Translations under genes and position numbers: made by a program
Shown: positions 53,077-61,779 of the stretch, one piece after another
Position numbering within the stretch: the stretch's first letter is position 1
How the letters are laid out: every line of letters begins with the position of its first letter
The notes under the pieces: model-generated
Database searches by the model: none
Told to the model about the DNA's origin: nothing
What the model saw: the letters and a program-made list of their open reading frames with translations, nothing else
Assembly (NCBI RefSeq): GCF_020829645.1
Contig: NZ_JAIVFS010000005.1
Coordinates: forward strand, 62,001 to 126,000
Direction of reading: 5' to 3'
DNA from: Nostoc mirabile CHAB5784
Lineage (GTDB): Bacteria; Cyanobacteriota; Cyanobacteriia; Cyanobacteriales; Nostocaceae
Length of the DNA: 64,000 nt

Positions 53077-53422
53077 GTTTTTTCAACTCTAACTGAATCA
53101 ATGAATCTTCTACCTCTATTCCATAGTTTAATAATACATTAGCAGTTCTGGCTCTAACAAAGTTACAGATGCAACCAGATCAACCTGCTTAAGAAACCTG
53201 CCTGATCCCTTCCAGCAGAGATTTTTACAGAAAGCGATCGCCAATTAGCAGCAGAGATTTACAATGCGACGCCGATAGCGTTCGCGTAGCGTCTCGTAGA
53301 GAAGCGTTAGCGAGTCTTCTCCCAAGGGGAGACGCCAAGGGCGAACGAGCGTCATAGCCCGTCGTAGACATCGCCTCTCGGTGCTGCTTTCATTTCCCAA
53401 AAATCAGATAAGACTGATATAT
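53077..53422. other. Intergenic region with a dense SDR cluster
   Basis: 53263-53375 is packed with palindromic units (CGATAGCGTTCGCGTAGCG, CTCGTAGAGAAGCGTTAGCG, CTCCCAAGGGGAGACGCC). The rest is unique and short. No gene supported. Confidence 0.6.
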
Positions 53423-53866
53423 TTAAGGTAAATAATTTTCATCTAATAATTGAACAAGAGTGTAAGGACACTTTTCTAGAAAAATAGTTAAATCTGTTTT
53501 AATTTTTACAAAATCAACCGCGCTTTGATAAATATTCTCTAAATCATCCTGTAACTTGTTTATTAAATTCGTCGTTAAATGATTATTTAAATCATATCTA
53601 AAGGTTTTTATTTCTCCAATCCAATGACGAGAGTTTCTTTCATTTTCAACCTGCCAATATTGGAGTAATAATATATGAATAATAATTTGCCTTAAAAGAC
53701 TTTTTGCTTTAGCTAAATCTCTTTTATCCAAATTGATTAATTCCTCAACCAAGTGTTCTAAATCAAGTTGGTTAAACTGCTTTTCTTTTAATAATTTAAT
53801 AGTTTCTTCTAACCATAAATTCTCATCGGTTTCATAGAGTTGTTTTAAGTTGGTAGTAATTGTCAT
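53423..53866 (-). CDS. DUF29 protein
   Basis: 147 residues, all helical, with YETDENLWLEETIKLLKEKQFNQLDLEHLVEELINLDKRDLAKAKSLLRQIIIHILLLQYW, the DUF29 signature common in multiple copies in cyanobacteria. Function unknown; sometimes discussed as a toxin-antitoxin or mobile cassette component. It sits within a cluster of such modules here. Confidence 0.88.
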   Translation of the reverse strand: MTITTNLKQLYETDENLWLEETIKLLKEKQFNQLDLEHLVEELINLDKRDLAKAKSLLRQIIIHILLLQYWQVENERNSRHWIGEIKTFRYDLNNHLTTNLINKLQDDLENIYQSAVDFVKIKTDLTIFLEKCPYTLVQLLDENYLP

Positions 53867-53917
53867 ATTTTTACCTTCTACCTACATTCCATAATTTAAT
53901 CATATACAATTATAAAT

Positions 53918-54364
53918 TTATAGATGCAAACGACCAAAATACAGAGAACTGGTTAGATTGTGCATACAATTCCTAACTGACTCCCCGAAATGCTTTTGAA
54001 GATGCAAGTCTTTCAATGGTGCTTTAATTTCACACAAACTCGACACGTCCCACATCTCTTCAGGTGTCATCACCTCATACATCAAAACCAAATTTTCAAT
54101 GATTTCACCAATTGAACGAGTTCCTTTCTTGCAGTAGGTAATACCAGGATGATCAAGCCTAGAACTTGCAATAATCAAAAAATCTGCATCTTGGGTGAAT
54201 AGTACTCGCTGTGCTTCCTGAATAAACGCTAACTGGACTTCATCGCTTTGAGTACGTAATTCCACATCATTGGTTGTTGTGACATCAATTCCATAACGGC
54301 GCAAGCCAAGCGCAATAGCAGGATCGACATTTTCATCTAGATGAAAGCGAATTCGTTCACTCAT
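53918..54364 (-). CDS. DUF5615 PIN-like protein, orphaned toxin candidate
   Basis: 148 residues. RIRFHLDENVDPAIALGLRRYGIDVTTTNDVELRTQSDEVQLAFIQEAQRVLFTQDADFLIIA has the family's acidic positions (Asp9-Glu-Asn, Asp65 region). Its DUF433 partner upstream (54357-54591) is internally deleted. The last 30 residues (LKDLHLQKHFGESVRNCMHNLTSS) do not look like the usual DUF5615 end, so the C-terminus may be altered. Confidence 0.8.
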   Translation of the reverse strand: MSERIRFHLDENVDPAIALGLRRYGIDVTTTNDVELRTQSDEVQLAFIQEAQRVLFTQDADFLIIASSRLDHPGITYCKKGTRSIGEIIENLVLMYEVMTPEEMWDVSSLCEIKAPLKDLHLQKHFGESVRNCMHNLTSSLYFGRLHL

Positions 54365-54591
54365 TCCTCAACTGTCTGAGTTTATCTTGAAGACGCGAGG
54401 GATAATTTTGCTTCAGTACCTCAACTAACTCATCCTCTTCTGCTGTGCGGCGATCAATCTCGTCTCGGTGATCAAAATAATAAGCCATTGCCGCATAAAC
54501 AGATGCCAGTGACAGGTCATACTTACCAGCAATCGGACGATAATTTTAATAATCGTTGTAACCGAACGTAATTTGCTGGTAAAGTGGACAT
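54357..54591 (-). pseudogene. DUF433 antitoxin with internal deletion
   Basis: ATG 54591 opens MSTLPANYVRLQ, a typical DUF433 front, but the frame then fails. A different frame, entering at a stop at 54546-54548, gives RPIAGKYDLSLASVYAAMAYYFDHRDEIDRRTAEEDELVEVLKQ, the DUF433 back half, ending 8 bp inside the DUF5615 gene. The GGRP..GTR DNA-binding core is lost. Confidence 0.75.
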
Positions 54592-55142
54592 TGCCGAATC
54601 TCCGGTTAAACAACCCAAACACATTATTTCTCTTCAAAAACTAGCACTAATTCTATTTTACCTGCTTTGCTGGCATAGCAGATAATTTTAAAATGCCCTC
54701 ACTTTAGATATGTTTGAATATTTTCAATTCTATGGTTTTTATCTTATGATTTCAATCCTTGATACTAACTTACATATACATACATAAGTGCGATCGCTAA
54801 ACAGCTTATTCTTTTAAGCAACTATTACTTCCTTGTTAACCTTTCTTAACGGTCACAATGGGAGCAATGATGTCTGCTTACTTGGTAATTTAAACAACTA
54901 TATTAAAAATAATATATAGTATAAAATACTGAGGCTTTGTAAATTTTGTGTGTTAATTAAGTTAAGAAAAAATAAAGAAGACGAATATATACTTAGATAA
55001 TTCGTTTAAAAAGCGATTACCACGCTACGAGAAAGCACTGTGACAAGTTTTAGTAACTAATAGAACTCAACAGCCTGCGCTTGTCTTTGGCAAATCCCTA
55101 GAATACTGTGAATTTCAGGTGGTGTTGGGTTAAAAAAGAAAC
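54592..55142. other. Intergenic, AT-rich; nothing recognised
   Basis: 551 bp without tandem repeats, MITE ends or a supported frame. It should hold the DUF58 gene promoter. Confidence 0.45.
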
Positions 55143-56303
55143 ATGAAAATCATCAAACCCATCACCAATTGGTTAGAAACCCGCGCCAGTGCCCCTGCTT
55201 ATGGCGGTTGGGTACTAGCAGCAACGGCTATTTGTTTTTTTGGCGCAGGTATTAATACGATGGCTGGTTGGCTGTACGCCATTAGCGGCATCAGTTTTGC
55301 CCTTTTGGGTGTAGCAGCCATCTTACCGCCGCGATCGCTCACAAATCTATCCATCACCCGCCGTCCTATTCAACCTGTGTCAGCAGGCGATGATCTGACT
55401 GTGGAATTAGAAATCCGCAATCAGACACAGCAGCCTGTAAGCTTATTGCAAGTTGAGGATATGTTGCCCTTCGTTTTAGGGAAACCAGTACAAAAGGCCA
55501 TCGAAACAATTCCTCGCCAAGGTAGTTACCGTTGGGTATATTACCACCCTACCCAGCGCCGGGGCGTTTATCGCTGGCACACAGTCGAACTGGGTTCTGG
55601 TGCGCCTTTGGGGTTGTTTTGGTGTCGTCGTCAGCGTGATTGTGCTGCCACAGCGATCGTCTATCCCACAGTGTTACCCTTGGCTACCTGCCCCCTAGTA
55701 GACGAAATGGGGCAAGAAGAGAGCAAAAGGGGCGATCCTCGTGGTAAGCCCTTGCAGACAGCGACAACAGGGCTGGTGCGATCGCTCCGCCCTTACCGCA
55801 TCGGAGATCCCACCCGTCTAATTCACTGGCGAACTAGTGCCCGCTATGGGGAATTAAGGGTGCGGGAGTTAGAAATGGTGACAGGTGGACAAGAAATAGT
55901 TATTGCCCTTGACAGTGCTAGCAATTGGGAAGAAGAAAACTTTGAACAAGCAGTAATTGCCGCAGCATCACTGTATTTTTATGCACATCAACAGCAATTA
56001 CAGGTGCAACTATGGACAGCATCGACAGATTTAATTAAAGGCGATGCCTATGTTCTAGAAACCTTAGCAGCAACCACAACCCTAGAAGATGCCAGTTCAG
56101 TAGTTCCTAAAAGCCATGCTTTGATTTGGCTAACTCAAAACCCCCTGAGTCTTGCTACTCTTCCTCAAGGCAGTCGCTGGGTTTTGTGGCCAAATATTTC
56201 TTCACCAGGAGAACAAGAGGTAATCAATTGGGAACACCCTGGTATAGTTTTGCAAAGCGATCGCGCTCTACAACCCCAGCTGCAAAAAACATTACATTTA
56301 TAA
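55143..56303 (+). CDS. DUF58 protein
   Basis: 386 residues. Two membrane helices at about 20-60 (GGWVLAATAICFFGAGINTMAG, LYAISGISFALLGVAAIL) are followed by a beta-rich domain and the DUF58 core GDPRGKPLQTATTGLVRSLRPYRIGDPTRLIHWRTSARYGELRVRELE near 198-245. A vWA-like domain follows (VIALDSASNWEEENFEQAVIAAASLYF). DUF58 proteins usually pair with MoxR ATPases and transglutaminase-like proteins, but none lies here. Role unknown. Confidence 0.88.
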   Translation: MKIIKPITNWLETRASAPAYGGWVLAATAICFFGAGINTMAGWLYAISGISFALLGVAAILPPRSLTNLSITRRPIQPVSAGDDLTVELEIRNQTQQPVSLLQVEDMLPFVLGKPVQKAIETIPRQGSYRWVYYHPTQRRGVYRWHTVELGSGAPLGLFWCRRQRDCAATAIVYPTVLPLATCPLVDEMGQEESKRGDPRGKPLQTATTGLVRSLRPYRIGDPTRLIHWRTSARYGELRVRELEMVTGGQEIVIALDSASNWEEENFEQAVIAAASLYFYAHQQQLQVQLWTASTDLIKGDAYVLETLAATTTLEDASSVVPKSHALIWLTQNPLSLATLPQGSRWVLWPNISSPGEQEVINWEHPGIVLQSDRALQPQLQKTLHL

Positions 56304-56547
56304 ATTTCAATAACTGCTGGAGGATTGGGCATTGGTCAATAATCAATAGTTCTTCTTCCCCTATTCCCTCCGAATCAAAATCAAACTCTAGATAACGGCG
56401 TACATCTGTACTATCTCGAAAGTTGAAATCTTGACTTTCGCCCACAAGCGACAGTGCGCGTAGACTCTCCTCAGCTTTATGTAAGGCTGTCAGGAATTTC
56501 GTCATGTCTTTAGGTGATGCTGTCACACGGATTTTGACTCTTCCCAT
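56224..56547 (-). CDS. Hypothetical protein overlapping the DUF58 gene tail
   Basis: 107-residue frame. The first 70 residues (MGRVKIRVTASPKDMTKFLTALHKAEESLRALSLVGESQDFNFRD) look like a real globular protein. The last 27 are antisense to the DUF58 gene, so the original C-terminus may be lost. Family unknown. A 58-codon frame with integrase-like sequence lies just upstream on the same strand, so both may be scraps of an integrated element. Confidence 0.4.
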   Translation of the reverse strand: MGRVKIRVTASPKDMTKFLTALHKAEESLRALSLVGESQDFNFRDSTDVRRYLEFDFDSEGIGEEELLIIDQCPILQQLLKFINVMFFAAGVVERDRFAKLYQGVPN

Positions 56548-56598
56548 AGGCTCTATTGGTTAACTGTTCTGGTAGACAACTCTAGAAACCGTCTCTTC

Positions 56599-56775
56599 TC
56601 AATCACTGCAACCGATACACGGACACTGGTAGCCTGAAATACCCGCTTGACGCTTACCATAGAATTGTTGACTCACCTTAGTAGAGAACTGCAACCGTAA
56701 ACTACCCTTGTCGGTTCCTACTCTGATGTCAGCTAATTGGCCAGAAGTCTTGTTCTTTGGACGTTTTGATTGCAT
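56599..56775 (-). CDS. Small ORF, possible N-terminal fragment of a phage-type integrase
   Basis: 58 residues from ATG 56775. VGTDKGSLRLQFSTKVSQQFYGKRQ resembles the KG.(V)..(F).GRLRLR.P...(F)GGKQKYL N-terminal arm of tyrosine recombinases common in heterocystous cyanobacteria. It then runs into unrelated Cys-rich sequence (YQCPCIGCSD). No catalytic domain remains. It could instead be a genuine small Cys protein. Confidence 0.35.
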   Translation of the reverse strand: MQSKRPKNKTSGQLADIRVGTDKGSLRLQFSTKVSQQFYGKRQAGISGYQCPCIGCSD

Positions 56776-56953
56776 CTAGTAATTATCTAGTAAATTCAAC
56801 TGGTTAAGTTGTTGGATAACTCTAGATAGCAGCTTTTTTGTGTCATACATACCTTTGAGCAAAGGTAAAACAACTTGAACGGGTAAGGTTGGGGAAATAC
56901 ACCCAGTAATCCCCTAGTGAGGCTGAGGTACAATGCAAAGAAATATTTAAATT

Positions 56954-57328
56954 ATGAGCGACATGATCACATCAGAACATAACACAAAATCCAGCGATAA
57001 AAGCCTAGAGGCAATGCGGCATTTTTCCGAACAATACGCCAAGCGTACTGGAACATACTTCTGTTCTGAACCTTCTGTTACCGCAGTTGTGATTGAAGGA
57101 CTAGCGAAACATAAAGATGATCTAGGTGCGCCTTTATGTCCCTGTCGCCATTACGAAGATAAAGAGGCTGAAGTTCACGCCACATATTGGAACTGTCCCT
57201 GTGTGCCAATGAGAGAACGCAAAGAGTGCCATTGCATGTTGTTCCTCACTCCTGACAACGAGTTTGCTGGAGAAAAACAAGACATCTCTCTCGAAACAAT
57301 TAAAGAAGTACGAGACAGCATGGGATGA
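56954..57328 (+). CDS. ftrC: Ferredoxin-thioredoxin reductase catalytic subunit
   Basis: 124 residues. The Cys pattern CPC (62-64), CPC (81-83) and CHC (92-94) binds the [4Fe-4S] cluster and forms the active disulfide, preceded by GTYFCSEP (Cys37). It passes electrons from ferredoxin to thioredoxin for light-dependent control of enzymes. It needs the variable subunit FtrV, not found here. A DUF309 gene overlaps its stop by 4 bp. Confidence 0.94.
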   Translation: MSDMITSEHNTKSSDKSLEAMRHFSEQYAKRTGTYFCSEPSVTAVVIEGLAKHKDDLGAPLCPCRHYEDKEAEVHATYWNCPCVPMRERKECHCMLFLTPDNEFAGEKQDISLETIKEVRDSMG

Positions 57329-57717
57329 GCGAAACCATCCCCCAAGAGTTTTGGCAAGGCGTAGAACAGTTCAATTCTGAACAGTTTTACGCCTGTCATG
57401 ACACTTTAGAGGCTTTGTGGATTGAAGCTGGCGAACCGGAAAAAACCTTTTATCAAGGCATTCTCCAAATTTCTGTGGCGCTGTATCATTTAGATAATCG
57501 CAACTGGCGAGGTGCAGTAATTTTACTGGGGGAAGGCAGCAATCGCCTACGCCGTTACCCATCTAGTTACGGCGGCGTTGACGTAGATGAGCTATTGAGT
57601 CAGAGCACAGTGTTGTTGACGACATTACAACAAATAGGGCCAGATAAGATTACAACTGGTGATTTGGGTGAAAATCAAGTCTTATCTTTGCCTAAAATTG
57701 TGCTGTCTACTGATTAA
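57325..57717 (+). CDS. DUF309 protein
   Basis: 130 residues. FWQGVEQFNSEQFYACHDTLEALWIEAGEPEKTFYQGILQISVALYHLDNRNWRGAVILLGEGSNRLRRY is the DUF309 signature (H.xxE..W and YQG...A). All-helical and soluble. It is translationally coupled to ftrC through an ATGA overlap, which suggests a redox-linked role, but no function is established. Confidence 0.88.
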   Translation: MSETIPQEFWQGVEQFNSEQFYACHDTLEALWIEAGEPEKTFYQGILQISVALYHLDNRNWRGAVILLGEGSNRLRRYPSSYGGVDVDELLSQSTVLLTTLQQIGPDKITTGDLGENQVLSLPKIVLSTD

Positions 57718-58040
57718 ACATCTGGTAAATTAATTATGCGTTGCCCGAAATCCTCGGTAGGGACAATTCATGTAGACGCATACTCCTAGGTCGAAGCAAG
57801 CTACGCAAAGCGTTTGTCTGCGACACGCTGTTCGCGTTCCAAGAGTTGCGGCTTAAGGCAGGATATTGTGCCTACGTCATTTTCACTCAGATGCCAATTA
57901 CTTGAAACCTTCAGGTTGGGGGTAGCGTCACTATTTCAGCCAGTAGTTATCGGAAATCACTCCAGATTGTATATTTCATATCTGGATAAAGTACTTGAGA
58001 TAATTAGAATGCAAGCCCAAATCCTGAATCCCCAATTGCT
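57718..58040. other. Intergenic region with SDR palindromes
   Basis: 57778-57852 holds dispersed palindromes (CAAGCTACGCAAAGCG, CGACACGCTGTTCGCG). The remaining 180 bp are unique and presumably contain the lptA promoter. Confidence 0.5.
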
Positions 58041-58538
58041 ATGATGCCCTGCTATCAATTGCCCATATCCCAGATGCGTCGCTTTGGATTAGCTTTAATG
58101 CTCCCAGCTGCGCTCCTGGGCGCTTTTGCTTTCCCTACCCAAGTGCAAACCGCTACTGCACAAACATCTGGAGGAAATCGCCCCCTGACTATCCGCGCTG
58201 ATGTGCAAGAATATGACGCGAAAAACCAAGTAATCACTGCTCGCGGTAATGTGCAAATGTTGTATCCTTCTCGCCAGATTCAGGCAACATCTGCCCAAGC
58301 ACAGTACTTTAGCAAGGAACGCCGAATTGATTTCAGTGGGAACGTCTATATTTTGCAACAGGGCGGTAACAGTATCCGGGCGGAGAAGGTAACCTATTTA
58401 ATTGACGAAGGGCGATTTGTTGCCTTACCCCAATCCAACCGTCAGGTAGAGTCTATCTACATGATTGAGGAATCAGATAATGCTGGGCAAACTGCAACAC
58501 CTGCTCCACAGACACCAGCATTCAAGCGTTCTAATTAG
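58041..58538 (+). CDS. lptA: LptA/OstA-like periplasmic lipopolysaccharide transport protein
   Basis: 165 residues. A signal peptide (MRRFGLALMLPAALLGAFAF...ATAQ) is followed by an OstA beta-jellyroll: LTIRADVQEYDAKNQVITARGNVQMLYPSRQIQATSAQAQYFSKERRIDFSGNVYILQQGGNSIRAEKVTYLIDEGRF. It bridges the periplasm from the LptBFG transporter. ATG 58041 is used; ATG 58074 is an alternative that gives a shorter signal peptide. lptB begins 28 bp after its stop. Confidence 0.85.
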   Translation: MMPCYQLPISQMRRFGLALMLPAALLGAFAFPTQVQTATAQTSGGNRPLTIRADVQEYDAKNQVITARGNVQMLYPSRQIQATSAQAQYFSKERRIDFSGNVYILQQGGNSIRAEKVTYLIDEGRFVALPQSNRQVESIYMIEESDNAGQTATPAPQTPAFKRSN

Positions 58539-58566
58539 CATCTTCCATCAAGAAAAGGCACGAACA

Positions 58567-59295
58567 ATGAAAATTGTTTTAGAGAATATTCACAAATCTT
58601 ACGGCAAGCGAGTAATTGTCAATCGTGTCAATCTTTCTGTTGCTCAGGGCGAAATCGTTGGTTTACTAGGCCCCAATGGGGCTGGTAAAACGACGACATT
58701 TTACATTGCCACAGGTTTAGAAAAACCCAATCAAGGAAAAGTCTGGCTGGGTAATCTAGACGTTACAGAAATGCCAATGCACAAAAGGGCGCGACTGGGT
58801 ATTGGCTATTTAGCACAAGAACCAAGTGTTTTTCGCCAACTCTCGGTAGAGGATAATATTCTGTTGGTGCTGGAGCAAACGAATGTGCCACGATGGGAGT
58901 GGGCAAGACGACTCACAACTTTACTGCGGGAGTTTCGGTTGGAAAAATTAGCCAAGAGCAAAGGAATTCAACTTTCTGGTGGTGAGCGACGGCGGACGGA
59001 ATTAGCAAGGTCTTTAGCTGCTGGACAAGAAGGGCCAAAATTTTTACTTTTGGATGAACCATTTGCGGGAGTTGATCCTATAGCAGTCTCAGAGATTCAG
59101 CAAATTGTTGCACAATTGCGCGATCGCGGCATGGGAATCTTAATTACAGATCATAATGTCCGCGAAACACTGGCTATCACCGATCGCGCCTATATAATGC
59201 GCGAGGGACAAATTCTCGCTTTTGGCGCTGCTGACGAACTCTACGGCAACCCCCTGGTGCGGCAATATTATTTAGGTAATAATTTTCAAGTCTAG
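58567..59295 (+). CDS. lptB: LptB ATPase of the lipopolysaccharide transporter
   Basis: 242 residues from ATG 58567; upstream starts lie in the lptA frame and are rejected. Walker A GPNGAGKTT at 35-43, Q-loop YLAQEPSVF near 85, signature LSGGERRRTEL near 138, Walker B FLLLDEPFAGVDPIA near 160 and switch His ITDHNVRETL near 194. The D-loop and VDPIAV match LptB. It powers LPS extraction with LptF/LptG. Linked to lptA upstream and an lptF/G gene downstream. Confidence 0.93.
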   Translation: MKIVLENIHKSYGKRVIVNRVNLSVAQGEIVGLLGPNGAGKTTTFYIATGLEKPNQGKVWLGNLDVTEMPMHKRARLGIGYLAQEPSVFRQLSVEDNILLVLEQTNVPRWEWARRLTTLLREFRLEKLAKSKGIQLSGGERRRTELARSLAAGQEGPKFLLLDEPFAGVDPIAVSEIQQIVAQLRDRGMGILITDHNVRETLAITDRAYIMREGQILAFGAADELYGNPLVRQYYLGNNFQV

Positions 59296-59453
59296 ATTAA
59301 TAGTTATTTAGTTAATAATTTAAAAGGCTATTTTTAAATTTTAAACATGAATTTATTAGTTAATTTTCAGGTATTTAAAATTAAATTTTAATACTAAATG
59401 TAGATATCCTTTATTTCGCCAGGGTTGCCAATATTTAACTTTTCAAGTTAGTC

Positions 59454-60629
59454 ATGATATCAAAGAAGTTTACGTTTTTCTATAAACTCTATTCGCTGCT
59501 GCCGTTTACGATCATGGATCGTTACCTTACTAGCGAATTGTTAGCGCCGTTTTTCTTTGGTGTCGGAGCTTTTTCATCAATTGGTGTTACCATCGATGCT
59601 GTATTTGATTTAGTCAGAAAAATTGTAGAATCTGGGCTACCCATAGACATTGCCATTCAGGTTTTTTTGTTAAAGTTTCCCAACTTTATCGTTTTAGCTT
59701 TCCCCATGTCTACGCTGCTGGCTACTTTAATGACTTACAGTCGTCTTTCTAGCGAGAGCGAACTAATTGCCCTGCGTGGTTGTGGGGTGAGTGTCTATCG
59801 CATAGTGCTAACTGCTGTGATGTTGAGTCTTGTGGTTACAGGAATGACATTTGTGTTTAACGAACAAATTGCACCAGCAGCAAATTACCAAGCGGGGATG
59901 ACTCTGGATAAAGCCCTCAAATCAGATAAGCCAACTTTTAAACAGCAAAATATTTTTTATCCTGAATACCAGGATGTTACACAGCCGGATGGCTCTAAGA
60001 ATAGGATTTTGATCCGCTTGTTTTACGCCGACCAATTTGATGGTAAGCGGATGTCAGGTTTGACGATTATAGACCGTTCAACAAAAAATCTGAATCAAAT
60101 TGTGGTATCAGAATCTGCCCAGTGGAATCCTTCTCAAAATGTCTGGGATTTTTACAACGGTACTATCTATTTTGTCGCTGCCGATCGCTCCTATCGCAAC
60201 ATCGTTAAATTTGAACACCAACAACTGCAACTACCGCGCACGCCATTAAGTCTGGCAGAAAAAAGCCGAGACTACGGTGAGATGAATATTTCTGAAGCAC
60301 TAGATCAACTACAAGTAGAACTTCTCGGTGGCGATCGCCAAAAAATTCGTAAACTCGAAGTGCGGATTCAACAAAAAATCTCCTTACCTTTTGTATGTGT
60401 AGTTTTTGGCTTGGTAGGTGCAGCAATGGGAAGCATACCGCAGCGAACTGGCAGAGGTACCAGCTTTGGGATTAGTGTCGTAGTTATTTTTTCGTACTAC
60501 TTAATTTTCTTTATTAGTGGTGCGATCGCGCAAGCAGGTGCCCTTTCTCCCTTTATAGGGGCTTGGTTGCCCAACTTTATTTTTTTGGGAATAGGTCTAT
60601 TTTTATTGATGCGAGTTGCCAAACGATGA
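59454..60629 (+). CDS. LptF/LptG-family permease
   Basis: 391 residues. The N-terminal IMDRYLTSELLAPFFFGVGAFSSIGVTIDAVFDLVRKIVESGLP is the YjgP/YjgQ signature. Three N-terminal and three C-terminal membrane helices flank a periplasmic domain (about 130-290). The C-terminal RTGRGTSFGISVVVIFSYYLIFFISGA is typical. It works with LptB to pull LPS from the inner membrane. Cyanobacteria often have one such gene, so I do not choose between F and G. Start ATG 59454, or ATG 59514 for a shorter form. Confidence 0.9.
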   Translation: MISKKFTFFYKLYSLLPFTIMDRYLTSELLAPFFFGVGAFSSIGVTIDAVFDLVRKIVESGLPIDIAIQVFLLKFPNFIVLAFPMSTLLATLMTYSRLSSESELIALRGCGVSVYRIVLTAVMLSLVVTGMTFVFNEQIAPAANYQAGMTLDKALKSDKPTFKQQNIFYPEYQDVTQPDGSKNRILIRLFYADQFDGKRMSGLTIIDRSTKNLNQIVVSESAQWNPSQNVWDFYNGTIYFVAADRSYRNIVKFEHQQLQLPRTPLSLAEKSRDYGEMNISEALDQLQVELLGGDRQKIRKLEVRIQQKISLPFVCVVFGLVGAAMGSIPQRTGRGTSFGISVVVIFSYYLIFFISGAIAQAGALSPFIGAWLPNFIFLGIGLFLLMRVAKR

Positions 60630-60729
60630 GGGGGATGAAGGGGATGAGGAAGATGAGGAAGATGAGGAAGAATAATAATTATTCGCTTACTCCCCTATCT
60701 CCCCCTGCTCCCTCATCCCTACACTTCAA

Positions 60730-61350
60730 TTACGGATGATAATTTCGACATTCTGGTGCATTTGGGTTTTCCTTACAGTATTCTTCAAAAGAGACTTTGG
60801 CTGATACCATACCCTCAGCTTTCTGATGAGCCGCTTCTGCTTGAAGTTCTTCTACCTCATCCCAAGCGGCTGCACAGGCTTTAGAATAAGCACCTTGTTC
60901 AGTACAAATAGCCCGAGACTGCTCAATGGCTTTTTGAATTCTCTCCTCCAGCAATAGGGCTTTTGGCGCTTCCACAAAGTCGCTTTTGGTCAAAATGTCG
61001 GTAATCGAAATGATACCCAATAGCTTGCCTTGAATCACAGGCGCTCGATGAATACCAGTGTTAGCAAATAGCCGTGCTACATATTCCACACCCAAATCAG
61101 GATTGACTACAATGCAAGGCTTGCTCATAATTTCGTAAACCCGCACTTGCTTTGGGTCTTTACCGTAGGCTGTTACCTTATAAACAATATCCGTTTCTGT
61201 GACAATGCCATAAGCATCATTTTCATGGCGATGATCCACAACCAGCGCCCGCAATTTTTTTTCCTTCATCAGCCCCACTGCTTCAGCAACAGTCGCCGAA
61301 CCGCGAATGGTAACTACATCTTTGGTCATGATATCTTCAGCTTTCATCAT
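60730..61350 (-). CDS. CBS-domain protein with C-terminal CP12 domain
   Basis: 206 residues from ATG 61350 (GGAG upstream; a second ATG follows at 61347). Two CBS motifs (MMKAEDIMTKDVVTIRGSATVAEAVGLMKEKKLRALVV and VYEIMSKPCIVVNPDLGVEYVARLFANTGIHRAPVI) form a Bateman module for adenylate-type ligands. The last 70 residues are CP12-like: ICTEQGAYSKACAAAWDEVEEL and EYCKENPNAPECR, each with a Cys pair. CP12 links PRK and GAPDH in the dark to stop the Calvin cycle. The fusion suggests energy-state and redox sensing in one protein. Confidence 0.92.
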   Translation of the reverse strand: MMKAEDIMTKDVVTIRGSATVAEAVGLMKEKKLRALVVDHRHENDAYGIVTETDIVYKVTAYGKDPKQVRVYEIMSKPCIVVNPDLGVEYVARLFANTGIHRAPVIQGKLLGIISITDILTKSDFVEAPKALLLEERIQKAIEQSRAICTEQGAYSKACAAAWDEVEELQAEAAHQKAEGMVSAKVSFEEYCKENPNAPECRNYHP

Positions 61351-61779
61351 TGCTGTAGTCTCCTGGTTAATAGTACGGTGCAGCCCAGTGCCCTCAGAGG
61401 CGTATTGAAGCATTGCAGCACACAGTTTAGTTTGCTAACTAGAAAATAAAAAAGTTGAACTTTTGTCCAGCTACAACAATAAATTAGACCAGTTGTCAAC
61501 TCCTGATGTTATCCAATGTGACCGATACCCAAAAATAAGCATAAATTGCCATAAATTTCTAGAAAATTTCGTCAAAGGACTCCAGCCGCTAAAAAGTAAA
61601 TTTTTGACTATTACACGTCTATTGGTAATGACTAATAATTGATGGAGAAGTTAGGATGAAATTACTATCCAACTTCAGTTGACATATTTCCTGTTGAGGA
61701 AAGCAAAAGCATTAAACAGCAACGCCTTCAGTTTCCGTCAAGTTTTACCGATTTCGAGTAAATTTCAATTAACAATCCC
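61351..61779. other. Divergent intergenic region; nothing recognised
   Basis: 429 bp between the CBS-CP12 gene and the low-complexity membrane protein gene. No repeat array, hairpin terminator or small gene is supported; promoters for both genes are expected here. Confidence 0.45.

Noticed and set aside
57814..58044. 76-codon ORF upstream of lptA
   Set aside because: Starts in dispersed palindromes and has no ribosome-binding site or family features.
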